Notes: generated from the letters alone by a model not told the origin. Numbered from the stretch's first letter, positions 1 through 6,555 are shown. The stretch: DNA of 6,555 nucleotides from Treponema sp. (GCA_031254175.1 JAIRUY010000146.1:1-6555); one strand, 5' to 3'. A program made the numbers and translations.

Positions 1-375
1 CCCCTGCATGAATTAAAACGAAGAAACGGAAAAATTGTGATGTTGGGGTGTACCCTTAAGCCAAATACGTCGATGCACGGGATAGAAGAAATGGTTGTCC
101 CTGCATACCTTTACGGCGCAAATTACGATTATGTTCTTGTCCTGCCGGACGGAAAATCCGTGAAAACCAATATACTGTCTCATAATTTTAATAATGTCGA
201 GCAGCGCTATGAAAGAATACTTGATGTGCTTGACAAAACAGACTATACGTTCGGAAAAGTTTTAAATGCGGATTGTTATGTGCTGGACGCACAGGCTGTT
301 TGGGAAAAAGCGTTAAATAAATTAAAAGAAAATTCTTTGTTTTTTATTGACGCTGCCGGCGTAAAGACCGGTTGA
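1..375 (+). CDS. AAC(3)-family N-acetyltransferase, C-terminal part (5' truncated by window)
   Basis: The reading frame is open from base 1 and ends at TGA 373-375, giving 124 residues; the start lies upstream of the window. The fragment resembles the C-terminal half of the aminoglycoside 3-N-acetyltransferase family (COG2746, usually about 260-280 residues), so about half is missing. The diagnostic stretch is a short Gly-Lys-hydrophobic strand followed by LGCTLKPNTSMHGIEE (residues 15-30). It matches the family pattern G-x-x-x-N-T-S-x-H-x-x-E, which carries the active-site His (here His26) and a nearby acidic residue (Glu29 or Glu30). Family members transfer acetyl from acetyl-CoA to an amino group on a sugar or cyclitol and act in the cytoplasm. 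Many chromosomal homologues are not resistance enzymes. Placed 2 nt before a DUF4127 gene and upstream of nanE and a sugar kinase, this one more likely acetylates a metabolic amino sugar (inference). The family call is fairly firm; the substrate is unknown. Confidence 0.8.
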   Translation, partial: PLHELKRRNGKIVMLGCTLKPNTSMHGIEEMVVPAYLYGANYDYVLVLPDGKSVKTNILSHNFNNVEQRYERILDVLDKTDYTFGKVLNADCYVLDAQAVWEKALNKLKENSLFFIDAAGVKTG

Positions 376-377
376 TC

Positions 378-1865
378 ATGAAAACTCTTCTTCTGCCTCT
401 GGATGAAAGGCCCTGTAACTATGTGTTTCCGCAAATGATTGGGAACAGTAATAGTGAAATCAAGGTCATCGTGCCGGACAGGAATATTCTGGGAGACAAG
501 AAAAGGGCGGCGGACGCAAGAGAAATTGAGCTGTTCTTAATCAACAATGCGGCAGATTGCACAAATATTGTCATGTCAATTGATATGCTTGTCTATGGCG
601 GATTAGTTCCGTCAAGGCTTCATTATTTAAACAGGGAAGAAGCATTATCATGTCTTAAAGTGATTACGAAAATAAAAAGCAAATATCCAAATGTCAAAAT
701 ATATGCTTTTAACTGCGTTATGAGAACGCCGCAGTACGACTCAAGCGATGAAGAACCGGATTATTATGCGAATTACGGTTATGCCCTGTTCAGAAGAAAG
801 TATCTGCTGGATTATCTGGAAAGGCACGGTTTGGATGAACAGCAGCGTACAGAACTGAAAAAGATAAAGATACCGCAGGAAATTATTAACGATTACGAAC
901 ACAGAAGAACTTTCAATGAATTTATCAATACAGAAGTTGTCAATTATCTGGCATCAGGGTTTATTGATTTTCTGGTAATTCCTCAGGACGATTCCTCTCC
1001 ATACGGTTATACGGCTATTTCTCAAAAAAATATCATCAATCAGATTAAAAATAAAAACATGGATATGAAGGTGATGATCTATCCCGGAGCCGATGAAGTA
1101 GCGCTTTCTCTTTTAACAAGAGCATGGCATGACCACAAAGGAATAAGCCCGAAAATTTATCCGTTTTATGCTTCAGTACTGGGGCCAACCATTGTACCTC
1201 TGTTCGAAGACAGACCGATGTTTGAAAGCCTGAAATCCCATGTCAGGGTATGCAATGCAAAATTGACAACAGATCCCGAAGCGGCAGACTTTGTTCTGGC
1301 AGTTAATTCTCCGGGAAAATTTATGCAGGATACCTATGAAAAAGAATTTGACATCAGTTATTCAAGCTGCCGCAACTTGCCGGATTTTACGCTGCAGATC
1401 AAGGACTACATTGAATCGGGAAAACCCGTCGCTGTTTGCGACAGCGCTTATTGTAATGGCGGCGACATTCAGCTTATCCGTTATCTTGACGAGCTGGATG
1501 TCATTGACAAGCTGATAAGTTACGCGGGCTGGAATACTAATTGCAATACATTGGGCACGACATTGGCACAGGCCTGCATTGGCGGAAGCGTCAATCTGCA
1601 CAATTTACTGTATCGAATCATCGAAGACGGCTGTTATCAGGCTGTTGTAAGACACGAAGTAACTGCTGAAGAATTGCCAAAAATGCGGATTAATGACAGC
1701 GACATAGCGCCATCATTAACAGAAGCGGAAAATATTATCAGGGACAGATTGCAAAAGCATTATGAAACTTTAAAGTTAAGCAAAAAGCATCCGGTAAAAA
1801 TAAAAAATGTATATTCGCCATGGAAAAGGATGTTTGAAATAGGAATGGAAATTGAACTTGAATAA
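378..1865 (+). CDS. DUF4127 family protein, function unknown
   Basis: This 495-residue protein matches the DUF4127 family in full length (about 500 residues). Recognisable blocks in order are LPLDERP (residues 6-12) at the very N-terminus, SIDMLVYGGLVPSR (67-80), an aromatic and acidic block around YDSSDEEPDYY (120-130), QDDSSPYG (203-210), YPGADE (235-240), CDSAYCNGGD (354-363) and AGWNTNCNTLGTTLA (383-397). The recurrent Asp/Glu/Asn/Ser motifs look like a catalytic or sugar-binding centre, but no activity is known to me for this family. There is no signal peptide or membrane segment, so it is probably cytoplasmic. I chose ATG 378, 2 nt after the upstream stop. A TTG at 372 in the same frame would add two residues and overlap the upstream stop as TTGA, which would fit translational coupling. 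No strong ribosome binding site decides between them. Its neighbours suggest work on amino sugars or glycans (inference). Confidence 0.85.
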   Translation: MKTLLLPLDERPCNYVFPQMIGNSNSEIKVIVPDRNILGDKKRAADAREIELFLINNAADCTNIVMSIDMLVYGGLVPSRLHYLNREEALSCLKVITKIKSKYPNVKIYAFNCVMRTPQYDSSDEEPDYYANYGYALFRRKYLLDYLERHGLDEQQRTELKKIKIPQEIINDYEHRRTFNEFINTEVVNYLASGFIDFLVIPQDDSSPYGYTAISQKNIINQIKNKNMDMKVMIYPGADEVALSLLTRAWHDHKGISPKIYPFYASVLGPTIVPLFEDRPMFESLKSHVRVCNAKLTTDPEAADFVLAVNSPGKFMQDTYEKEFDISYSSCRNLPDFTLQIKDYIESGKPVAVCDSAYCNGGDIQLIRYLDELDVIDKLISYAGWNTNCNTLGTTLAQACIGGSVNLHNLLYRIIEDGCYQAVVRHEVTAEELPKMRINDSDIAPSLTEAENIIRDRLQKHYETLKLSKKHPVKIKNVYSPWKRMFEIGMEIELE

Positions 1866-1874
1866 GGCAAAAAA

Positions 1875-2573
1875 ATGAATGTTTTGGATAAAATAAAAGG
1901 CGGCCTTATTGTATCGTGTCAGGCATTGGAAGATGAGCCTTTGCATTCGTCATTCATCATGTCACGAATGGCAAAAGCCGCAATGCTTGGAGGCGCGGCC
2001 GGAATACGGGCAAATTCCGCACAGGATATCAGCGAGATAAAAAAAACTGTCCCGCTTCCGGTTATTGGAATTATCAAGACGGTTTATGCGGAAAGTCCGG
2101 TGTACATTACACCAACAATAAACGAAGTAAATGCGCTCGCAGAATGCGGCTGTGAAATTATTGCCATGGACGCAACAAACCGGCTGCGCCCCGGAGGCGA
2201 AACATTGGCGGATTTTTTTCGCAAAGTGCGGGAAAATTATCCTCATCAATTATTTATGGCAGATTGCGCAACTTATCAGGAAGGCATGGATGCGGCAGTC
2301 ATGGGATTCGATTTAATAGGAACGACTTTATACGGGTACACCGAAGAAACTTCACAAGCACGAAACGATATTACGCCCAATTATCAAATGATTTCAGAAC
2401 TTGTAAAAAACTCAGGCAAACCGGTTATTGCGGAAGGAAACATCTGGACACCGGAACAACTGCGGCTTGCGGTGCGCTGCGGTATATATGCCGCTGTAGT
2501 TGGTTCCGCAATAACCCGGCCGATGCTGATTACCCGGCGTTTTGTCAACGCAATGAAAAAAGACGAAGTATGA
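1875..2573 (+). CDS. nanE: N-acetylmannosamine-6-phosphate 2-epimerase (NanE)
   Basis: This 232-residue protein has the length and the (beta/alpha)8 layout of the NanE family (PF04131), which converts ManNAc-6-P to GlcNAc-6-P in the cytoplasm during sialic acid and ManNAc use. Visible family motifs are GLIVSCQA (residues 10-17), GIRANS (43-48), PVIGIIK (62-68) with the putative catalytic Lys68, MDATNRLRP (98-106), FMADC (127-131) with Asp130, IGTTLYGYTEET (148-159), IAEGNI (185-190) with Glu187, and the phosphate-binding end AAVVGSAITRP (206-216). By my recollection of the Clostridium enzyme, the Lys, Glu, Asp and Arg positions match the described catalytic set. The start ATG lies 9 nt after the DUF4127 stop. 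The only Shine-Dalgarno-like bases are TAAGG (1863-1867), overlapping that stop. The stop overlaps the start of the ROK kinase by 4 nt (ATGA, 2570-2573), so the epimerase and the kinase are probably translationally coupled. No residue expected of the family appears to be missing. Confidence 0.95.
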   Translation: MNVLDKIKGGLIVSCQALEDEPLHSSFIMSRMAKAAMLGGAAGIRANSAQDISEIKKTVPLPVIGIIKTVYAESPVYITPTINEVNALAECGCEIIAMDATNRLRPGGETLADFFRKVRENYPHQLFMADCATYQEGMDAAVMGFDLIGTTLYGYTEETSQARNDITPNYQMISELVKNSGKPVIAEGNIWTPEQLRLAVRCGIYAAVVGSAITRPMLITRRFVNAMKKDEV

Positions 2574-3451
2574 AAATTGCTGTGCTGGATATTGGCGGAA
2601 CCGCGATAAAATCAGGTGTCTTTGAAAACGGAGAGTTATCAGAAAGAAAAGAACTTCCGGCGAATGCCCGGCTTGGCGGTCTGCATCTTATGGAAACCGC
2701 GAAAAAGATTATTGCGGAACATTCGGGATTGGATTGTATTGGCATATCTACAGCCGGACAGGTTGACAGCGAACAGGGTATCATCAAATACGCAAACCAA
2801 AATATACCGGATTACACCGGAATAAAAATTCAGGAAATATTTCAGGAAACATTCAATGTCCCCGTTGTGGTCGAAAATGATGTAAACGCCGCAGCCATCG
2901 GCGAAGCTGTTTTTGGAAACGGACAAATAGCCAAAGACAAAAATTTCCTGTGCCTGACTTATGGTACCGGAATTGGCGGCGCAGTCGTAATTGACGGAAA
3001 GATTTTTAAAGGAGCCTCGTTTTCTGCCGGCGAGATAGGCCACATCATTACTCATGGAAGCAAAACCTGTCCCGGTTATTATGAAAAATATGCAAGTACG
3101 GCTGCCCTTGTAAAAAATGTGCAGGCTGTCTTGCCGGAACTGGATGACGGCAGAAAAATAATTATGAATTTGGAACAGGCGGCTGTAAGAGAAATAGTCG
3201 ATAAATGGATTGATGAAATTTTATACGGGCTTGCCAGTCTAATTCACATTTTCAACCCTTCTCTTATTATACTTGGCGGTGGTATTATGAAAGAAGCTTA
3301 TGTTATCGAATCACTGCGAAAAAAAATACACAGTTATATCATGCCCAGTTTTGGAGATGTTATTCTGGCCTCGGCAGCTCTCGGTAATGATGCAGGTCTT
3401 TGGGGAATTGGATATTTGGCAGGTTTAAAAACCGGGAGGAAAAATGATTGA
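2570..3451 (+). CDS. nanK: ROK family sugar kinase, likely N-acetylmannosamine kinase
   Basis: This 293-residue protein has the usual ROK kinase length. Motifs are the phosphate-1 loop DIGGT (residues 7-11), VENDVNAAA (101-109) with the catalytic base Asp104, the phosphate-2 loop YGTGIGG (131-137), GEIGH (154-158) and LGGGI (235-239) near the adenosine site. Coupling to nanE through a 4-nt ATGA overlap makes ManNAc the most likely substrate, with the 6-phosphate product passed to NanE. Another hexose or hexosamine is possible, since ROK specificity is hard to read from sequence. The canonical C-x-C-G-x-x-G-C-x-E zinc motif after GEIGH is absent. Here a short stretch with one Cys (TCPGYYEKYAST, 166-177) leads directly into the following helix, as in ROK kinases that have no structural zinc. 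The frame stays open upstream to 2264, but that extension only overlaps nanE and carries no ROK sequence; ATG 2570, followed at once by the nucleotide-binding strand, is the true start. The gene overlaps the next one by 8 nt. Confidence 0.9.
   Translation: MKIAVLDIGGTAIKSGVFENGELSERKELPANARLGGLHLMETAKKIIAEHSGLDCIGISTAGQVDSEQGIIKYANQNIPDYTGIKIQEIFQETFNVPVVVENDVNAAAIGEAVFGNGQIAKDKNFLCLTYGTGIGGAVVIDGKIFKGASFSAGEIGHIITHGSKTCPGYYEKYASTAALVKNVQAVLPELDDGRKIIMNLEQAAVREIVDKWIDEILYGLASLIHIFNPSLIILGGGIMKEAYVIESLRKKIHSYIMPSFGDVILASAALGNDAGLWGIGYLAGLKTGRKND
3434..3440 (+). promoter_or_regulatory. Shine-Dalgarno sequence of the small membrane protein gene
   Basis: GGGAGGA lies inside the 3' end of the kinase gene, 3 nt before ATG 3444. 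It is the strongest ribosome binding site in the window; the other starts in the operon have only weak purine runs. It supports the small overlapping frame as a real, translated gene. The spacing is a little short. Confidence 0.65.
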
Positions 3452-3665
3452 AATACTAGGCTACCTTGCATCTGTTTTTATAGCAATATCAATAACCATA
3501 AAGGGCGGTCTTTCTTTTCGTATTCTTAATATGACCGGTTCTGTCTGTTTCTTTATTTATGCTTTTTTTATTGGAAGCATACCGGTCGCCATAATAAATA
3601 TTTACGGCGCCGGGATAAATATGTTTTATATAACAAAAGAAATAAAAAAACTCAAAAACTCATAA
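3444..3665 (+). CDS. Small three-helix membrane protein (SemiSWEET/YgjV-like)
   Basis: This 73-residue protein is almost entirely hydrophobic, with three predicted membrane helices at about residues 3-19, 27-43 and 46-63, and a short Lys-rich tail (65-72) that should be cytoplasmic by the positive-inside rule. The pattern GYLASVFIAIS, then RILNMTGSVCFFIYAFFIGSIPVAIIN, resembles a group of tiny bacterial inner-membrane proteins related to YgjV or to the half-SWEET/PQ-loop fold. I recall that some members carry an unrelated automatic name, uroporphyrinogen decarboxylase. There is no clear Pro-Gln motif of a true SemiSWEET. The gene overlaps the sugar kinase by 8 nt and has a strong Shine-Dalgarno (3434-3440), so it belongs to the operon. 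A role in moving a sugar or related small molecule would fit the neighbours and fold but is inference. Gene reality is firm; function is unknown. Confidence 0.75.
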   Translation: MIEILGYLASVFIAISITIKGGLSFRILNMTGSVCFFIYAFFIGSIPVAIINIYGAGINMFYITKEIKKLKNS

Positions 3666-3672
3666 TATACGG

Positions 3673-3678
3673 TATAAT
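3673..3678 (+). promoter_or_regulatory. Candidate -10 element upstream of the sensor kinase
   Basis: A perfect TATAAT hexamer sits in the 50-bp gap between the small membrane protein gene and the sensor kinase gene. Start of transcription would be expected near 3685, leaving a leader of about 30 nt before ATG 3716. No good -35 match lies 16-18 nt upstream (the bases there read about ACTCAA) and there is no extended TG, so the promoter would be weak or activator-dependent. The gap is AT-rich, so a chance match cannot be excluded. Confidence 0.4.
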
Positions 3679-3701
3679 AATGCTAAATAATACCATTATT
3701 A
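3675..3701 (+). repeat. 8-bp inverted repeat, possible operator
   Basis: TAATAATG (3675-3682) and CATTATTA (3694-3701) are perfect inverted copies separated by 11 bp. The centre-to-centre distance of 19 bp is roughly two helical turns. The repeat overlaps the candidate -10 hexamer and the expected transcription start, where a repressor would act. A second, overlapping weaker palindrome joins GGTAT (3671-3675) to ATACC (3690-3694). Neither stem is GC-rich or followed by a T-tract, so this is not a convincing terminator. In AT-rich DNA an 8-bp match may be chance. Confidence 0.35.
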
Positions 3702-3715
3702 GAGAGTAAAGTTAA

Positions 3716-6555
3716 ATGATAAATAAGTTTAAAGCCCAGCCATCAAGACTCATCATTCTTGTTTTATATTTAGCCGCCACATTGGCTTTTTTTCTGTATC
3801 AATGGCATGGGCAAAACAACGGTGAACAAGGACCTCTCTACCGGGATCTTATGAGTTATCCTGCCTATGTAAAAAGGGGATTTAATCAGGCGGATATTTC
3901 TCCCGGTAATTTTAACATTAACAATGGATGGGTACGTTTTCAATCCGGTTCTCTGTTGATAAGGGACTCTTCGCTGCCGGATATGCCAAAGAATTCTTTT
4001 TCATTTCACGAAAAGCCTGTTGAGGAATTTACAATTCTTATTCAGGTAGAAATGGACACCGATGCCATGAACTTTCTTGACAGTGATCTTTCAATAGTAC
4101 CCGGAATTTTTCTGGGACAAATCGGAGAGAATTGGGAGATTTATTTAAATGGACGCCTTGTACGTTCTGAAATGCATATAAGTGAAAGCGGGCAGATTAA
4201 AACCCGCCGGGTAATGGCGGCGGAATTTCCTCTGGAAAAATCTCTTATAACAGGCGGGACAAATATTCTTGCATTTAGAATTCTTGGGAGTCCCTTTTCT
4301 TTTTTTACAGGATTAGATTTTCAAAGAGATCATTACATTGATGACTATCGGATTATTGAACGCCGGAATCAGAATTTTCTGTATGTTGTGTTAGCGGGTT
4401 TTTTTGGTTCTGTCGGCGTTTTTTATCTGTTGTTATTCCTTTCCGTCAAACGAAAAGAGGAGCTCTATAACCTTTTCTACGGTATTTTCTCAATTCTGCT
4501 GTGCATTAATTCCACTTCAGCAAGCTCCATGATTTATTATTTTATTTTAGATACAGATATCATATTAAAGATAAGTATTTTTTCTCAACTTTTGCTGTTT
4601 CCCTCATTAGGTTTAGTTATAGAAACAACGGGAAGGGGGAAAGTTACTATAACCTCAAAAATCTTCACCGCTGTCTGCCTTTTTTTAAGCTCGTTGCTGT
4701 TCGTTATGAATCTTCGATCCCTCTTATACATAATTCATAATTTGCAAATCTTGATGTACATCTATATGTTCTATGTTTTTTTCTATGATGTAATTTATTA
4801 CAATTTTTTTGAAAAGAAGAGAACCGGAAATAACGGTAATATGCAGTCTGACTGGCTTAATTTTCACATCAGGATCGGTACAGTTCTTATAGTTATCGCC
4901 TGTTCTTCTTGCCTTATGGCAGCTTTTGGCTTCTCTTTCTTTTTCAATGCTATCGATTTTCAAATATACAGCATTTTTGTGCTCCAAATAGGAATGTTCT
5001 TTTCCATGTTCCAGAGATTCAATAACATGAATACATGGCTGGAAGAGAGCAACATCATTCTGGAAGCAGCAGTCAGCAGACGTACCGAAGAGCTGAAAAA
5101 ACAGACAGAGATTGCGCTTCTGGCAAACCAGGCAAAGAGCCGTTTTCTTGCCACCATGAGTCACGAGATACGTACTCCCTTAAACGCAGTAATAGGACTC
5201 TCGGAGATTGTTCTTACACGCGGCAAACTGCTGGATGACAGCAGAAATGACATACAACAGATACACCGGTCAGGCTCATCCCTTCTGGGCATCATCAACG
5301 ATATTCTGGATGTTTCCAAAATTGAAGCCGGAGGTTTTAAAATAAATCCGGCAGAATATGAAACAGCGTCATTAATCAATGACACAGTAAATCAAAACGT
5401 CGTTCGGATAGGCTCCAAACCCATTACGTTTGTACTGGAGATCGACGGGGATTTTCCCCGAAAACTGTTCGGTGACGAACTGAGAGTAAAACAAATTTTG
5501 ACCAATATCCTTTCCAACGCAATCAAATACACACAAAAAGGGAAAATAATCCTTGCCGTTTCATGGGAGTATTGCTGTATCATGGGGCATATAAGTAAAA
5601 AAGAAGTGATACTCCGTTTCACCGTTCAGGATTCCGGCATAGGTATACGTCTTGAAAATATAGATAAACTTTTCACTGACTACACTCAGCTTGACGCAAA
5701 AGAAAACAGAGATGTGGAAGGAACGGGACTTGGTCTTGCGATAAGCAAAAAACTTGTGGAAATGATGGGCGGTAATATCACTGTAACAAGCAAATACGGC
5801 CACGGCTCGACTTTTACAGTAACAATCATACAAGGCCTTGTAGAAGGAAAAGGGATCGGAGAAGAAATCGCGGAAAAACTTAAACAGTTCCATTACAGAG
5901 ATCTGAATAGCGAGAAGATCATTGACCATTCATGGATGCCTTATGGCAAAGTGCTGGTTGTAGATGATGTGCCTGTGAATCTTCAGGTCGTAAAGGGGCT
6001 GCTCGAACCATACGGTATCAAAGTGTATACAGCAGCGTCGGGGCAGGAAGCCGTTGATAAGGTTTGTTCAGGAAAAAAATATGATCTGGTGTTCATGGAT
6101 CACATGATGCCGGTAATGGACGGCATCGAAGCAGTAAGGAACATTCGCGTCTGGGAAGATAAGCAGCCGCAGAAAACACGGGTTCCAATAATAGCTCTTA
6201 CAGCCAATGCGCTGGTGGGCAACATAGAGATGTTTCTTTCAAAAGGTTTTGACGGCTTCCTGGCAAAACCCGTTGAAGTTGTCGAACTTGACGCGGCTTT
6301 GAACAGTTGGATAAGGGACAAACAGAGTCCGGAAACTTTATTGCAGGCAGAAAAAAAAGAGGACAAAGAACAGGACAAACAAATGAACAACACATCTTTA
6401 AAAGATATTCCCGGTGTTGATATGCAGCATGGTATTGCACTTTCCGGCGGCACAACAGCCAAGTACTGCACCGTGTTGTCTATGTTCTGCGAAGATGCCG
6501 AAGAACGTTTGCCTTTTTTGAAAACCGCGCCCGTTGAATTGCAGGTTTTCACCAA
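3716..6555 (+). CDS. Hybrid sensor histidine kinase with 7TM sensor, receiver and HPt start (3' truncated by window)
   Basis: The frame is open from ATG 3716 to the window end: 946 whole codons, no stop. An in-frame TAA (3713-3715) directly before the ATG rules out an earlier start; the Shine-Dalgarno is weak (AGAGAG, 3701-3706). Order: membrane anchor (residues 12-28); extracytoplasmic domain of about 190 residues with a 7TMR-DISM-like beta segment (IFLGQIGENWEIYLNGR); about seven membrane helices (221-437); coiled coil (440-470); HisKA with SHEIRTPLN and phospho-acceptor His483; HATPase with N-box Asn601, DSGIGI (Asp639) and GTGLGL (669-674); a receiver from 744 with the acid pair Asp750-Asp751, phospho-acceptor Asp795, Thr829 and Lys851; a charged linker (870-890); and the opening of an HPt domain (from about 892, with IPGVD and ALSGG). 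The phosphotransfer His of the HPt would lie beyond the window. It should autophosphorylate on an extracytoplasmic or membrane cue and relay His-Asp-His to an unseen regulator. All kinase and receiver key residues are present. The ligand is unknown; no DNA-binding output domain is seen. Confidence 0.93.
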   Translation, partial: MINKFKAQPSRLIILVLYLAATLAFFLYQWHGQNNGEQGPLYRDLMSYPAYVKRGFNQADISPGNFNINNGWVRFQSGSLLIRDSSLPDMPKNSFSFHEKPVEEFTILIQVEMDTDAMNFLDSDLSIVPGIFLGQIGENWEIYLNGRLVRSEMHISESGQIKTRRVMAAEFPLEKSLITGGTNILAFRILGSPFSFFTGLDFQRDHYIDDYRIIERRNQNFLYVVLAGFFGSVGVFYLLLFLSVKRKEELYNLFYGIFSILLCINSTSASSMIYYFILDTDIILKISIFSQLLLFPSLGLVIETTGRGKVTITSKIFTAVCLFLSSLLFVMNLRSLLYIIHNLQILMYIYMFYVFFYDVIYYNFFEKKRTGNNGNMQSDWLNFHIRIGTVLIVIACSSCLMAAFGFSFFFNAIDFQIYSIFVLQIGMFFSMFQRFNNMNTWLEESNIILEAAVSRRTEELKKQTEIALLANQAKSRFLATMSHEIRTPLNAVIGLSEIVLTRGKLLDDSRNDIQQIHRSGSSLLGIINDILDVSKIEAGGFKINPAEYETASLINDTVNQNVVRIGSKPITFVLEIDGDFPRKLFGDELRVKQILTNILSNAIKYTQKGKIILAVSWEYCCIMGHISKKEVILRFTVQDSGIGIRLENIDKLFTDYTQLDAKENRDVEGTGLGLAISKKLVEMMGGNITVTSKYGHGSTFTVTIIQGLVEGKGIGEEIAEKLKQFHYRDLNSEKIIDHSWMPYGKVLVVDDVPVNLQVVKGLLEPYGIKVYTAASGQEAVDKVCSGKKYDLVFMDHMMPVMDGIEAVRNIRVWEDKQPQKTRVPIIALTANALVGNIEMFLSKGFDGFLAKPVEVVELDAALNSWIRDKQSPETLLQAEKKEDKEQDKQMNNTSLKDIPGVDMQHGIALSGGTTAKYCTVLSMFCEDAEERLPFLKTAPVELQVFT

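Noticed and set aside
2264..2569. In-frame 102-residue N-terminal extension of the ROK kinase
   Set aside because: It lies wholly inside nanE in another frame, is rich in Arg and Cys without family similarity, and the ROK nucleotide-binding strand begins exactly at ATG 2570.
2639..3055. 138-residue open frame on the minus strand
   Set aside because: It lies antisense to the conserved ROK kinase motifs, which fix the + frame as the real one.
3671..3694. Imperfect hairpin considered as a transcription terminator for the sugar operon
   Set aside because: The stem is only 5 bp, AT-rich and interrupted, with no following T-tract; an operator or chance repeat is more likely.
4724..5164. 146-residue open frame on the minus strand
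   Set aside because: It is antisense to the last membrane helices and the HisKA region of the sensor kinase, which is clearly coding on the + strand; its protein shows no recognisable family pattern.
5561..5929. 122-residue open frame on the minus strand
   Set aside because: It is a shadow of the HATPase region of the sensor kinase, with no motifs of its own.
6100..6555. 151-residue open frame on the minus strand reaching the window edge
   Set aside because: It starts from TTG at the edge and is antisense to the receiver and HPt coding region; Ser/Cys-rich low-information protein typical of a shadow frame.

Overview
The window reads as a compact bacterial chromosome segment with every recognisable gene on the + strand. 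Base composition is moderate (low-to-mid 40s % GC by eye). The layout and the style of the large sensor kinase (7TM sensor, histidine kinase, receiver, then the start of a phosphotransfer domain) suggest a host-associated spirochaete of the Treponema group. That assignment is an inference from protein style, not from a marker gene; an anaerobic Firmicute is the main alternative.

Region 1 (1-3665) is a tightly packed run of five genes, apparently one operon. It opens with the C-terminal half of an AAC(3)-family N-acetyltransferase (1-375). Next come a DUF4127 protein (378-1865), an N-acetylmannosamine-6-phosphate 2-epimerase, NanE (1875-2573), a ROK-family sugar kinase (2570-3451) and a 73-residue three-helix membrane protein (3444-3665). 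Gaps are 2 and 9 nt, then overlaps of 4 and 8 nt. The kinase and epimerase together fit ManNAc -> ManNAc-6-P -> GlcNAc-6-P, the middle of sialic acid / N-acetylmannosamine catabolism. No lyase, deacetylase, deaminase or recognisable transporter is inside the window, so the full pathway is not shown. The acetyltransferase, the DUF4127 protein and the small membrane protein have no proven role, but their close packing suggests they handle the same amino-sugar substrate.

Region 2 (3666-3715) is a 50-bp AT-rich gap. It holds a perfect TATAAT hexamer and an 8-bp inverted repeat, a plausible promoter/operator for the next gene. No GC-rich hairpin with a T-tract is visible, so read-through from the operon is possible.

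Region 3 (3716-6555) is one large gene, cut by the window end, for a membrane hybrid sensor histidine kinase. Its order is N-terminal anchor, extracytoplasmic domain, about seven membrane helices, coiled coil, HisKA, HATPase, receiver and start of an HPt domain. Its closeness to the amino-sugar genes makes a sensory link possible, but nothing in the sequence proves it. No RNA genes, mobile elements, CRISPR arrays or tandem repeats were seen. The most interesting material is the AAC(3)-DUF4127-NanE-ROK gene set and the ROK kinase that has lost the usual zinc-binding cysteines.
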